A stretch of DNA of 64,000 nt from the NCBI GenBank assembly GCA_964017045.1, contig OZ024798.1, forward strand, positions 11,716,995 through 11,780,994, in the 5' to 3' direction. The notes below the pieces were generated by a model that was given only the letters and a program-made list of their open reading frames with translations, did not search any database and was not told where the DNA came from. Position numbers and translations under genes: made by a program. Shown here in pieces: positions 27,240 through 38,946 of this stretch (position 1 is the first letter of the stretch; the number at the start of each line of letters is the position of its first letter). The stretch is from Omphiscola glabra. Taxonomy: Eukaryota; Mollusca; Gastropoda; Lymnaeidae.

Positions 27240-27435
27240 CAGCGGTCGGCAAACCGAGGCTCGCGATCCGCATGCGGCCCGTTAGCGACCTGAGTGTGGC
27301 TCGGCCAGTCGGCAACAAATGGGTTTTGACTCCGAAAAAACATGGTTCTTGAAAAGAAATTGGCTCTCAAATTTTTTTTTACTCGTCCTGCGGCTGATTT
27401 TGGGCTCTCTTGACTAATGAGTTTGCCGACCACTG
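27240..27435 (+). mobile_element. hAT-type MITE (OC1/OposCharlie-like ends)
   Basis: The ends CAGCGGTCGGCAAACCG and GTTTGCCGACCACTG form an inverted repeat. Internal GCTCGCGA, ATGCGGC and TGTGGCTC blocks recall the OC1/OposCharlie group of hAT elements, as far as I remember it. The flanking 8-mers (GTCTAGCC, AACCAACT) do not match, so the duplication has decayed or one flank was rearranged. Confidence 0.6.
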
Positions 27436-28771
27436 AACCAACTGTCATTTGTGGTATTACCAAATGCTGCATGCCACGTACCAGCTGCTAGAAGTCTGCC
27501 TACCAACTTTCATGTGTCGTCTGGACAGCTGCTATGTGCCAACTTAACAACAGGCATGATAAGATAAGATTCTTTCATTGATCCAAATAAAATTTGATTC
27601 CGTTAAAAAAAAAATTCATTGTACATATTCATTTTCAGCACATAAATTAAGACATATTTTAACCAAGACAACATTTTACACATTTAATATTTGAAACACA
27701 ATTAATCAAAAGTATTTCTCTAGCTTAAAAAAATCAGCCATCAAAGAACTCCTTAATTGATAATTATGGATTAATTAGTGATCATTTAGATTTGTTAACG
27801 GCTTGGTGAGCACGCCGGTAAATTCTTAAATACTGGGTAAAAAAGATTTTTTTTTATATAATTCTCTCCTAACTTTGAGAGAGGGAATCACACGCTGACC
27901 GAGTTGTTCTTTGGTATCAGTGATTTGTTTTAATTTTACTATAGCATTTTTTCTTAATTTGTTTTAGTTTTGCAACAGCATTCTTTCAAATTATTATTCA
28001 AGTGAATGATGTTTAGTTCGTCTGATATTATTAGCTTCTTAGACTTGTCTGCATAATCTGTGTCTGATATCAGACGATGAATTCCCCACATCTGCAGGTA
28101 ATAATAAAGTTTATTAGGCTTTCAATAGTTGCACTGTAGAAAAAGCTTAATAATTCATTTCTTTGCGCCGAACGTATCCATTATTTCTAGACAGAACAGT
28201 CTCTGGTTAACTTTTGTTATAGAGAATTCGACCGCTTTCATGCCATGTTTGTTTTATCGATTGTCATGTTTTGTGCAGTCCCATTTGACTGCGCTGCGCA
28301 GTCATCCGTTGTTGCATCAACATTTATTATGTCATATGTTGAGCTGTTATGTAAAACGAGTTAAGAGGAATGATGAATATCCTCTAACACGGTCCTTGTG
28401 TACCCTTTAAGTATCAGAGCTAAAGAGAAATAAAAACGGTTGGAAATGCTTGTATAATCTGTTTATTTACTTGAATCTGTTTTTTTTTATTGTTGTTCAA
28501 ATTTTAAAATTTAATTTACTTTTTATATTTTGATTTATTATATAATTTATTTACATTTTTATGTATTATATTATTTTTTTACGTTTTTACTTTTTGATTT
28601 ATAATATTATTATTAATTTTTTTTTTAACCGGTGGGGATGTGGGGGAGGGTTGTAAAACGGTGGTGTTTAGGGGTTCGCCACGCTGTTTCAACGCTGCTT
28701 CTCATTTATTTCAAACCTTTAAAATGTCTTTACTTTGTTAAAGGAGATCTGGAAGTTTATCCCGATGTGTT
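27436..28771. other. AT-rich unassigned DNA
   Basis: T/A low-complexity sequence at about 28480-28625. No gene recognised. Confidence 0.4.
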
Positions 28772-29265
28772 TTGGACAGTTAGACAGTTAGACAGTTGGA
28801 CAGTTAGACAGTTAGACAGTTGGACAGTTAGACAGTTAGACAGTTAGACAGTTGGACAGTTGGACAGTTAGACAGTTAGACAGTTGGACAGTTGGACAGT
28901 TAGACAGTTAGACAGTTAGACAGTTGGACAGTTGGACAAATAGACAGTTGGACAGTTGGACAGTTGGACAGTTAGACAGTTAGACGGTTGGACGGTTGGA
29001 CAGTTGGACAGTTGGAAAGTTGGACAGTTGGACAGTTGGGCAGTTAGACAGTTGGACAGTGAGACAGTTGGACAGTTAGACAGTTGGACAGTTAGACAGT
29101 TGGACAGTTAGACAGTTGGACAGTTGGACAGTTAGACAGATAAACAGTTGGACGGTTGGACAGTTAGACAGTTGGACAGTTGGACAGTTGGAAAGTTGGA
29201 CAATTGGACATTTGGACAGTTGGACAGTTGGACAGGTGGACAGTTGGACAGTTGGACAGTTGGAC
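28772..29265 (+). repeat. 8-bp minisatellite
   Basis: About 60 copies of GACAGTTA or GACAGTTG, the two variants interspersed. Since three units make 24 bp, Trp/Thr/Val/Gln/Leu/Asp/Ser ORFs run through it. Confidence 0.95.
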
Positions 29266-29611
29266 TGATGTTACACCATATTCCAGATCAGTGCCTCAAA
29301 CCAAACACAGCGTGTATACAAAATACAATGCAGGTATACAGTTTAAAAAAATACAGTGTAGCCTCGTTTTGGGTAAGGCTTTTGTATTTTTGTTTTCTCC
29401 AAAACTCTCGATGTAGTCGTCCTCGCGAGAATGCGTGCGTCCATCATGTCAGTCCTTGCTAGTCAGTCCGGGCAGTGGGTGCGATGTAAAATATAAAACT
29501 TTGATTTTTCCGCGTCTTACTAACTCCCTGGTTTAAAAAAAAAAAAAAAAAAAAGAATTCCGACTTGCATTGTTGGGGGTCGTTCAGCTGTATTGGTTTG
29601 ACCTGTTATAA

Positions 29612-29743
29612 GTCCACTAACAGAAAAGAATGGACGGGATTACAACTAGGCGATGCTATGCATAGGGCAGGAGACCGAGAGGAATGGAGAAGAATAGTTT
29701 GTATGTGATCTGTGGCGCCCCAACGGTCGAAAGACTACGGTAC

Positions 29744-29780
<37 letters not shown>
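29612..29780 (+). pseudogene. LINE 3' end, copy B, with ATG-repeat tail
   Basis: The frame reads KEWTGLQLGDAM, AGDREEWRRIVCM, stop. The same DNA continues GGCGCCCCAACGGTC and ends in a pure ATG/GAT triplet tail (about 29744-29780). The copy is a short 5'-truncated relic of the same LINE family as the minus-strand copy at 20.9 kb. Confidence 0.75.
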
Positions 29781-29781
<1 letters not shown>

Positions 29782-30589
29782 AAAAAACAACTTTCTGGTT
29801 GTTTGGGAGATGCCGTTCATTTATTGTAATTCAATTTTTTTTTTTTACAGTGCACATACATTTGTGGTTTATTCATTAAGTCATTGAAAATCATATATAC
29901 AGGACACATGCTCTTAGATTTCACGGCCATTCAAGTGGCATCTATATTGTCAATACTGGTCTTTGTCTTCAGTAATCTTAAACAGCCAATGAGCTCTTAG
30001 TCCGGTACATGATTAGCATGTTTATAAAATCAATAACGCAAAAAAAAAAGCCAACTAAGTAGACATTATTTACATATCAGAGACATGTCAAAAACATATC
30101 AATAGACGACGCCTTATAAAATGTCACAAAATGTATAACTTAATGTTACAATTTATTATAAACAAATCACAAATATATCAGAAATATACACCACCCCCCC
30201 CCTTTTAATGACACATGATAAATTATGAAATATCAGTGAAAAACATATGAAAAAAAACTCTTTCCCAAACACAGCTATTATAAGGTCACGTGCATATCAC
30301 AAGAAATATATTTCAACACATATGATCGTCACATCACCAAAGTATATCACTGTAATATCACTAACCCAGTGAAATATGTACCACTCTATTGAATCACAGG
30401 CAAGTAACTCTAATACATAATGTTATCTTCCTGACGGGCAGTAAAACCTTTTTGCAGTTTTTAAAGGAAAAACATTGAATTGTCATCAGTTCAAGTCGAC
30501 AGTTAGTAATCTCTTGTACGCATGCCTGACCTCATAGTGTCAATCAAAGTGGAACTACTTGGACCTGGGCCATGAATTCAAACAGAGCG
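29781..30589. other. Unassigned DNA
   Basis: AT-rich, no feature recognised. A C run lies near 30195. Confidence 0.4.
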
Positions 30590-30768
30590 AATATGATGTA
30601 AGGATGCCTAGTAATTTGGTGTACAGGATGCCTAGGAATATGATGTAAGGATGCCTAAGAATATGATGTAAGGATGCCTAGGAATATGGTGTACAGGGTG
30701 CCTAGGAATATGATGTACAGGATGCCTAGGAATATGATGTACAAGATGCCTAGGAATATGCTAAGTCT
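30590..30768 (+). repeat. ~24-bp minisatellite
   Basis: Seven copies of AATATGATGTAAGGATGCCT plus AGG. Confidence 0.85.
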
Positions 30769-30892
30769 CAAATGTAGTCAAATGAAATTAAAATACGTCA
30801 CAATCTAGTGGTTCGCGGGTAAAATTGGAGGAGGCTCGCTGGCATAATGTGCGGGGTTAATACAGGTGGCTTTCATGTAGATATGTGTAGCT

Positions 30893-31097
30893 TGTAGGAG
30901 CTATTTGGAGCAATGTGGAAGCTATGTGGAGCTATGCGGAGATATGTGGAAGCTATGTCGAGCTATGTGCAGCTATGTGGACCTATGTGGAGCTCTGTTG
31001 GAGCTATGTGGTCATATGTGGAGCTATGTGCAGCTATGAGAAGCTATGTGGGAGATATATGGATCTATGTGAGAGCTATGTGGAGCTATGTCAGTTT
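30893..31097 (+). repeat. ~10-bp minisatellite
   Basis: About 18 imperfect copies of AGCTATGTGG. The ORFs across it are artefacts. Confidence 0.85.
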
Positions 31098-33061
31098 TAA
31101 AGCAAACACAAACTATTTTTTGATGGGGGTGGAAAAAAAATAAGAAGAAAACAAAAGAGGCCATCAATGTAGCACATCCCCCACATTCAGCTGAAAACCG
31201 AATGTGAATTAAGGGCAAACATTCTGTTTAAAGAAACATGAAAGACTTAACGTAAATGGAGGGGAAAAAAATGTGGTTCCATCATTTGGATCAATGATTA
31301 TGTTTATGAAATTATAAGCGTAATCATAAGAAGTAAAAAATAAAAAATTGGCATCCCTTCAAATTGTTAAATTATGTATTTTATAAATTTATTTTTTTAC
31401 GTATTTTTTTAAAAAAAATTTTTTGTGTATTTTTTACATTTTTTTTTTTTTTTTAAATTTATTTTTTAAAGTTTTAAATATTTCAACGATATCAAAGAGT
31501 CTGTTGCTAGGCATTTGAACTCCACTTTTAAAAAAAAAAATAGTAAATGTGTTTTGTTTGCCGATCTTGTTTCACATTCTGATTACATGGGGGTAGTGCC
31601 TCTTTACAACTGTCAGATTCCTGGGTTTGTCAGAGAGATGTGCCCGGAGCACTGGAAGGAGCTTATCTTTAACATTTCCTTTATCTCGGTTGGTAAAATG
31701 GTGAGCACGCTTTGAACTTGTAAGTGTAGAATTTGATACGACCGATTTCGCTTAGAGGGGAATTATTTTTTTTTAAATAACGAAATTCAAGACCAATTAC
31801 ATCATTCGTGTGGACGATGGAGAAAACATTCATTATATCGGAAAAAAGAGACAGTGGGGTAGGAAAGTGGCATTTTTTGGGCTGGCATCTTCGCCCAACT
31901 GCAGAGTTCTTTTTTTCTTTTTTCTTTTTTGGTGGGAAAAATAATGGGGTGAAAAAAAGCTTGCATCGTGCCAGGGGCGGCACCAACCTTAGGTAAGCAG
32001 CTGACAACAGCTTCATTTATATTTCGTTTCAAAAGGTCCGGACAACCAAAACGATTATCTTTATATCCACGGTTGTAATCCTGATCCCATGGGATAACCA
32101 CTCACCAAACCACTACCCACGCAAACCTCGCACACGTAAAGCGAATTGAACCAGGTAAAAAAAATTTTTTTTTTTAATATACCGATCTAGATTTTCCCGA
32201 ACACATTAAGTACAAGCGAACAATGATAAAGTTTGGCCTCTCTCTCACTCTCTCTCTCTCTCTCTCTAAGATGTTCAGTCTCTCACTTCACTCGGTAATT
32301 GAGACTAACACTTCATCAACATCGCCGTACACAAGCCACGCCCCGTCATCAACCTCTTCGACGGCAGTGAGATAAACAGGTCATGGTGCTGAATTACCTA
32401 ATTTCTCAACTTTGCTAACAAAAGGTAAGTCTTAGACTAAAAATAGCTACATTTTTTTTTTAATTTCGTAAGCGACTACATAGTTTAATGCATGAGGCAC
32501 GCAAACCCAATCCTCATCTATGTAATCCAAAAAAAAACAAAAAAACAAATTAGAATAAATTATACAATGTACCAAAAAAAAATAGTCTCCCTTTGCCAAC
32601 TCCATCTTCTAGGCTTAACTTCTTTTTACAATGTTTTCAACCTTTGATGGTTGAATCTGGAACATCAGGTATGAGATGCCCACATTGTGCATATCATAAT
32701 AACTTGGATCTATGAAATGTGTTTATTTGGAGCAAATGACTTCCGGATGGGAAAGAAACGGAACTTTACGTGCCCTTAAGTGGTTGGGGGGAGGGGATAA
32801 TACTGGAGCATTAAGCGCCCTGAAATGACATTACAGGTACTGTGGACGTTCTGGTGGAATTTTACGGAAGCCAAGGGCGTTCTGAAGGGCATACCTTGAA
32901 TTCATGATGGGGCATTCCTGGAGTTATAGGCGCCCTGACGGGGCATACCTGAAGCATTAGAAAACCTTATGTGGCATTACTGTAGCAATTGCCCCACTTT
33001 GTAATAGAAACTTTTAACATAATTTGCTTTGATCTGATACATTAATGTTTAATGGAACTCA
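31098..33061. other. Unassigned DNA
   Basis: A/T low complexity at 31380-31460, a CT dinucleotide run at about 32239-32266 and a G/T-rich patch near 31915. No gene supported. Confidence 0.4.
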
Positions 33062-33196
33062 GTCGGAGAACCCACTACGTAGAGGAGCACACTAAGTCGG
33101 GGAGCACACTAAGTCAGGGAACCCACTAATTCAGGGAACACACTAGGTCGGGGAACCCACGAGGTCGGAGAACCCACGAGGTCGGAGAACCCAATA
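33062..33196 (+). repeat. ~16-bp tandem repeat
   Basis: About eight degenerate copies of GTCGGGGAACCCACTA. Confidence 0.7.
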
Positions 33197-33226
33197 GTTA
33201 AGGACCTGCTACTAACTTCTTGATTG

Positions 33227-33290
33227 ACCTTAACCATCTGTATAACCAAATAACCCATCTGTATAACCAAATAACCCATCTGTATAACCA
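33227..33290 (+). repeat. 21-bp tandem repeat, three copies
   Basis: Three near-perfect copies of CATCTGTATAACCAAATAAC plus C. Confidence 0.85.
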
Positions 33291-33975
33291 ATACACCTGC
33301 AACAGCATCGTGTAACACCAAACGCCAACAAAATAATCCATCATGCCTCTCTTTACCCCCCTCCCCACCCCACCCCACGCCCTGTAGTTTATTTGTAGTG
33401 AACGACGATTGAATCAACACAGCCTGCAATGGATTAATGGGCCCCAGTATCTCTCCCCCCCTTCCCCCCCCCCCCGCTCTGCGCATGACCGATCTCAGAC
33501 TGAGATTAGCAATTCCGGCTTCGGTGGTTTCCGATTTTGGGGAGACACGCGTCTGTGCAAGGTTATGTCCAGGACTGACATGTGACCAGTCGTACATCTG
33601 TCTGGAATTTGGGATCGGGGCCCAAATTATGATTCCACGAGAGACCAGACTGTTGACTTGTTTTATCGACACAGGTCAAAGACACCGTGAAGAAATCTAT
33701 TGGCGGGGGAGATGAATACGTTCAGGCCGACCCCGTGGTTTGTAAACCATGAGGTTTAATGAAATTTCCAGAGTGCGGGGAATAGAGAGATCTAGTCAAC
33801 GGTCTAGACCAGATAACAGAGCTGATGTACAGCCTGACGCAATGTGTCGGTAGTAGGTGTAAGCTCAATGAAAAGAAAATATCATTATTAGCCACCAATG
33901 AATCTGTATATATAATATGTTACCATAGTGTTATTATTCATCATACAAAATAAGCTAATGCGGTTAGACACAAAG
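33291..33975. other. Unassigned DNA
   Basis: C runs at 33458-33475. ORFs on both strands here (92 and 187 residues) overlap each other and show no recognisable domain. Confidence 0.4.
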
Positions 33976-34183
33976 TTCTAGATCAGAGGTTCTCAGCCTA
34001 TGGGTCGCGACCTCTTTGGGGGTCGAAATCCCCTTTCACAGGGGTCGCCCAAGACCATTTGGGGAAAACACATATTTATGAAGTAGCAACGAAGATAATT
34101 TTATGGTTTGCGGTCGCCGCAGCACGAGGAGCTGTATTCAAGGGTCGCGACATGAGGATGGGTTGAGAACCCCTGCTCTAGAT
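33976..34183 (+). mobile_element. SPIN-like hAT MITE, copy 2
   Basis: The element is 33984-34175 (192 bp). It starts CAGAGGTTCTCAGCC and ends GTTGAGAACCCCTG, with GGGTCGCGACC and ACACATATTT blocks as in copy 1. Flanking 8-mers TTCTAGAT and CTCTAGAT match at seven of eight positions. Confidence 0.8.
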
Positions 34184-35174
34184 CATTGTCTTTTAAAATA
34201 CTTTATTTTGAAGTGTAAAATTTATTCAGCTTTCTTTGAAATGAAACCTGGCAAAGTGCTCTTTAGAAACAACCAATCAGAGACATAAGCACTTTCAACA
34301 ACCAATCGCTTAGTCGTATTGTAGAAAGAAGCGTTCACGTGTTGCCAAGCGTATTGTGAGAGTTTTACATGGAACTATACAAATGAATTGAAAAAAAAAA
34401 AATTTTTTTGTCGTGCAGGACAACAAAGTTGCGATGGGATTTTTTTTCTTTAACACTCGAAAAGTTCTCTTCATCATTGGGTGATGTGTCGCTGTGTTTT
34501 TTATTTTCTTTTTTTAAATTATGCGTAGTGTGTCGGGGTAAGATGGGGCGGGGGTCGGGTGGTGGCGGAAGATGCTGAAAAGAAGCGTTTTCTAGAGTGA
34601 ACCGATGTTAGCTCTTTTTTTTGTTTGTTTGTTTGTATGTTCACATGTTTCAATGAATGCTCTAAAAGTTCAGACAATTTGGTTCACTTTATGAAGTTAA
34701 AATATTTCTCGCGACGTCCAGCCGCTTGGTTCAAACATAAAACACCGTCTATAATGAGGGATTTGGAAGTGAAGTCTGTATTTCTTACATTTTCGATAAC
34801 ATCATATTTAATCTAACTATTTCACATTATAGACTGGTTGACTGCTTGCACCATGTAAATGTTTTTATACATGCATATATTTTTCTCTCAATATATTTCA
34901 TACTGATATGCTATGGCTAGATGTATGTGTAGTCTAAATTGATGCGCAAAATCAAAGTCTGTGACCAGAGTTCAATTTACAGAAAAACGTAGACATGAAA
35001 CATCCCCTCCCCCCACACACACAAAAGAAGAAAAAAATCTACCTGCACAGGTTAAATTTGGATGGCAATTCATCGAAGCAAGACTCTGACTTTAAACCCG
35101 GAGGTTGAGACCCGTAGGCTCTATGAACTCAATAAAGAAATCCATAAACGCTCCTGATGCCAGGATGCCGTATC
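34184..35174. other. Unassigned DNA
   Basis: No gene or repeat family recognised. Confidence 0.4.
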
Positions 35175-35545
35175 ATCCACACATGATCTTCCCCTGGGTT
35201 CACATGATCAGCCATTGGGTTCACATGATCTTCACTTGGGTTCACATGATCAACCCCTGGATTCACATGATCTGACCCTGGGTTCACATGATCTTACCCC
35301 GGGTTCACATGATCTTCACCTGGGTTCACACGATCTTTCCTGGGTTCACACGATCTTCCCCTGGGTTCACGCGATCTTCCCCTGGGTTCTCATGCTCTTA
35401 CCCTCGGTTCACATGCTCTTCCCATGGGCTCACATGATCTTCCCCAGGACTCACATGTTCTTCCCTGGGTTCACATGATCGTCCCATTGGTTCACATGAT
35501 CTTTCACTGGGTTCACATGATCTTCCCCTAGGTTCAACCAGTAGA
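35175..35545 (+). repeat. ~22-bp minisatellite
   Basis: About 16 copies of CTGGGTTCACATGATCTTCC plus CC. Confidence 0.9.
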
Positions 35546-35693
35546 GAAATGTGATTTGCTGACTAGGGAACCAGCTTTATCCTACAAAATAAATGCCACT
35601 GGCCTTGTGATGTCTACACCATCGTCGCATTGTAACGGATGGCTGCCAATAAAATACTGATAGGTATCAAGCGTAGGGAAGCAATAGACCGTA

Positions 35694-35832
35694 ATAATCT
35701 GACTTACTGAATTCAGCAACACACCTTAATAATCTGAATAACCCAATTCAGCAATACGCCTTAATAATCTGAATCATACAACAATTCAGAAATACGCTTT
35801 AATAATCCGAATCATTGATTTCAGTTTGCTTA
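35694..35832 (+). repeat. Short degenerate tandem repeat
   Basis: Four or so diverged copies of AATAATCTGAATNACNNAAT with TTCAGCAA; unit about 36-40 bp. Confidence 0.5.
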
Positions 35833-36930
35833 TAATACTAACATATACGCATAATAATACGGATATGTATGATTACACATTTATATCGATATGTTTGTTT
35901 ATGCCAATTCCTTGGTTCGTGAACGAGAACAAACTCTTACCAAAAAACAGATGAACAGATGAAGACATTAGAATGAGCTGTTGTTTTCTCACAAAAAGAT
36001 TTAAATTCCCACATTGAAATCTTTGTTTGAAGATTAAAGAACTATCCATATAATAGGGATTGAGTGGAAACATTTCATTATCCATCACATATTTGAAAAA
36101 AAGCATCAAATATTCGTTCAGGATCTAGGTTTGAGAGTTCCAAATATCCATCTTTTGGATTGAGAAGTCGGCCGTGCCCTCTCGTCCCATTTACATAGCA
36201 ATGTCAAACAAAAACAAAAGAGACAACAACAAAACAAAACAAAACACACACACATTCCGGCCTGTTCATACCTGGCTCAAATGTTCTTTAGTAGATGGCT
36301 AATCCTAAAAATGTGGACATTTTGCGTGTAACTGGCGGTGACATTCCAATATCTTACAATGGCACCGCGCCGTCAGTGTTTATAATCCCACCTCCTCACA
36401 GCTGTTTCAATCTATTTAATCAGACCGTCACGACAAGGTCACTCTTGTGAAAAAAACAAAAACAAAAAAGTGTGTCTTTTCCCACTCAAGTCATTTTCAA
36501 GTTAGAATATTAAAAAGATTGTTTTTTTTTTTAAAATTATTTATGTAGACTTTAACATCATTGTTAGGAAGGTGTTAATTTGTTCCACAAACCACTCCGA
36601 TATATTGATGTGTCCAGAGAGCACTAGAACATCACATTGTATTCCAATAAAAAATTTGAGTCATAAATAAATTGTTATAACAAATAACACGATTCGGCCC
36701 CCGTTAATTCCAACTTCCGCCAAGCCAAACGTCAAACCCCCGCCCCCCCCCCCCCCCCAAATAAATAATATAAAAAAAATCTTGACATGCATAACTCGCT
36801 ACTAATTGACAATGGTGACATTGGATTTGATAAAACAGCAAAATGAAGATGAAACATTTCTTGTAGCCTCGTTTTGACATTTATCCTGGGACGAATCAGA
36901 TTGACAAGCTGATGTCCATTCACCGTTTTC
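35833..36930. other. Unassigned DNA
   Basis: AT-rich; C run at about 36741-36758. No gene recognised. Confidence 0.4.
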
Positions 36931-37125
36931 AAGTGCCATCTGGGGCCATCAGGTGACATAAGGTGCCATCAAGTGCCATCGGGTGCCCAGTTGAGCACTG
37001 GTATTGGAGATTTTCGCTCACAGTTTGCGGATGGAGTTGTGTTTTTATAATTTTATTTTTTTTGCCTGTACTTGTTTGTTCTTAAGAGAGAACACGTTCA
37101 TGTTTAAATCAAGTTGGCTTGGCAG

Positions 37126-37266
37126 GGAAGTGCTCACAAGGAAATACTCACAAGGAAGTACTCACAAGCAAGTACTCACAAGGATGTACTCACAAGGAAA
37201 TAATCACAAGGAAGTACTCACAAGGAAGTACTCACAAGGAAGTACTCACAAGGAAGTACTCACAGG
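37126..37266 (+). repeat. 14-bp minisatellite
   Basis: Ten copies of ACTCACAAGGAAGT. Confidence 0.9.
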
Positions 37267-37337
37267 GATTTCGTTTAATACTTTTAGTACGGTACGCCAT
37301 TAAATGCCCATACTAGAAATGAGTTTAATGGGGCAAG

Positions 37338-37622
37338 GGGAGCAGCTGTCCGATATTGAAGGGTAGCAGGTGTCCGATATTGAAGGGGAGCAGCTGTCCG
37401 ATATTGAAGGGAAGCAGCTGTCCGATATTGAAGGGAAGCAGCTGTCCGATATTGAAGGGGAGCAGCTGTACGATAATGAAGGGGAGCAGCTGTCCGATAT
37501 TGAAGGGGAGCAGCTGTTCGATATTGAAGGGGAGCAGCTGTCCGATATTGAAGGGGAGCAGCTGTGCGATATTGAAGGGGAGCAGCTGTCCGATAGTGAA
37601 GGGGAGCAGCTGTCCGATACTG
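37338..37622 (+). repeat. 24-bp minisatellite near the receptor gene's 3' end
   Basis: Twelve copies of a unit containing GGGGAGCAGCTGTCCGATAT then TGAA. Each has a CAGCTG palindrome. All frames on both strands are nearly open. In the GEQLSDIE frame every variable site changes the amino acid, which argues against coding. It lies 390 bp downstream of the receptor stop codon and could fall in its 3' UTR. Confidence 0.9.
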
Positions 37623-38007
37623 ACCTTTCAAAGGCTGTCCAATATCGACAATTTAAAACAGGCTTCTTGATTTCATATTTTGTGATTCGTTTTGCCTTAA
37701 GAACGGAAATAGTAGCAGAATCCTTGTCTGTTGAAATATCGTCAAATAAAGCCACACTCATTTTCAATATCTGGGAACGATTTGGTGTGTCAACAGTATT
37801 TTTTTCGGATCTAAACAGTTCAAGTATCATGATAGTAGGCTGGGAGTTGACATTCTGAATCTATGCTTCCGGGGAAAATCAAAGATCGATAGCTTTGGGA
37901 ATTTGTTTCATAACGAAGATGTTTTTTTCGGTAAAAATATCCGTTACCGTACGACCTTTGACCCCATGCCTGCGGTGTCTACCCCGTCGCGGGAGCCAGC
38001 TTCTTAG

Positions 38008-38946
38008 TCAACACATGGACTGAGAGTGGACGATGGACGTGTTGGTGGCGCTGACCCGCCTGGTCGTGCTGTGGAGGTTGTGCATGGTGGACGTGGGCTC
38101 GAGGCTGGTGTACCGGACGCGCCGGCAGCAGCAGAACAGGTAGCGGTTGTAGTACTTCCGGAACTGGCCGCTGAGAAAGTACAGTGCGAACGGGTTGACG
38201 CACGAGTTTATGAACGTGAGGCAGAATCCGCCGATCTTGAAGACGTGCCAGAAGTCGTTGAAGTGAGACCCCACGTCGTAGAAGAGCCACATCAAGAAAA
38301 TGTGCCTCGGCAGCCAGCATATCATGAAGATGATGACGAAGCTCAGGACGACCCGCGCGACCTTCTTCCTCGCGGCGATCTGCCGGTTATGCGTGGCCGC
38401 GCCCGTTTTGGAATCCACGGGGACGCTGTCGCTGCTCCGAATGAGGATCCTCGCCATCATGCTGTAGAAGAACCCGATTGTCAACAGCGGGAGGATGAAG
38501 TAGACGAAGAGCCGGATCGTGATGTAGGTCTTCGGGTACGAGGACATCTCGCTGTGGTCGAACTGGCTGCAGACCTTCATGATCGAATGGTTGGTCACGT
38601 TGAAGGTCTGCTCCTTGCTGAAAACCGCGTCGGGTATCGCCAGCAGCAGGGACAGGACCCAGATCCCGACGACTGTCGCGATGGTGGTCCTCAGCGTACG
38701 ACCGGTGAGCTTCGCCATGGGGTTGACGATGGCCACGTAGCGGTCGGCGCTGAGGGCAGTGAGCGTGAACACGGACACGCCGAGCGACACCGTCTGGATG
38801 AACTCGTTGATCTTGCACACGGCCGAGCCGAACGGCCAGTTGACGAACGTGTAGTAGATGGACGTCACGGGCACGGAGATGAGGATCAGCAGGAAGTCTC
38901 CTAGGGAGAGGCTGACGATGAGGATGTTGGGTATGTTGCACATCAC
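38008..38946 (-). other. Receptor exon 3 (TM2 to C-terminus)
   Basis: Acceptor TCTCCCCAG ends at 38947 and the exon opens GTGATGTGC. It encodes 312 residues to TGA at 38008-38010. The exon is markedly GC- and CpG-rich compared with its AT-rich introns, which also opens a long antisense frame. Confidence 0.9.

Noticed and set aside
28772..29265. Regular short repeats considered as a CRISPR array
   Set aside because: This and the other arrays are directly contiguous tandem units without unique spacers, in a eukaryotic context and without cas genes.
33109..33672. 187-codon minus ORF
   Set aside because: Partly made of 16- and 21-bp repeats and overlaps an opposite-strand ORF; no family recognised.
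37370..37858. 162-codon plus ORF starting in the 24-bp array and running into unique sequence
   Set aside because: All unit variants in this frame change the residue, and the unique part resembles no family.
38026..38904. 292-codon plus-strand ORF
   Set aside because: It is exactly antisense to the GC-rich receptor exon 3. The minus strand has clear 7TM motifs and splice sites, while this frame is charged, low-complexity and family-less.
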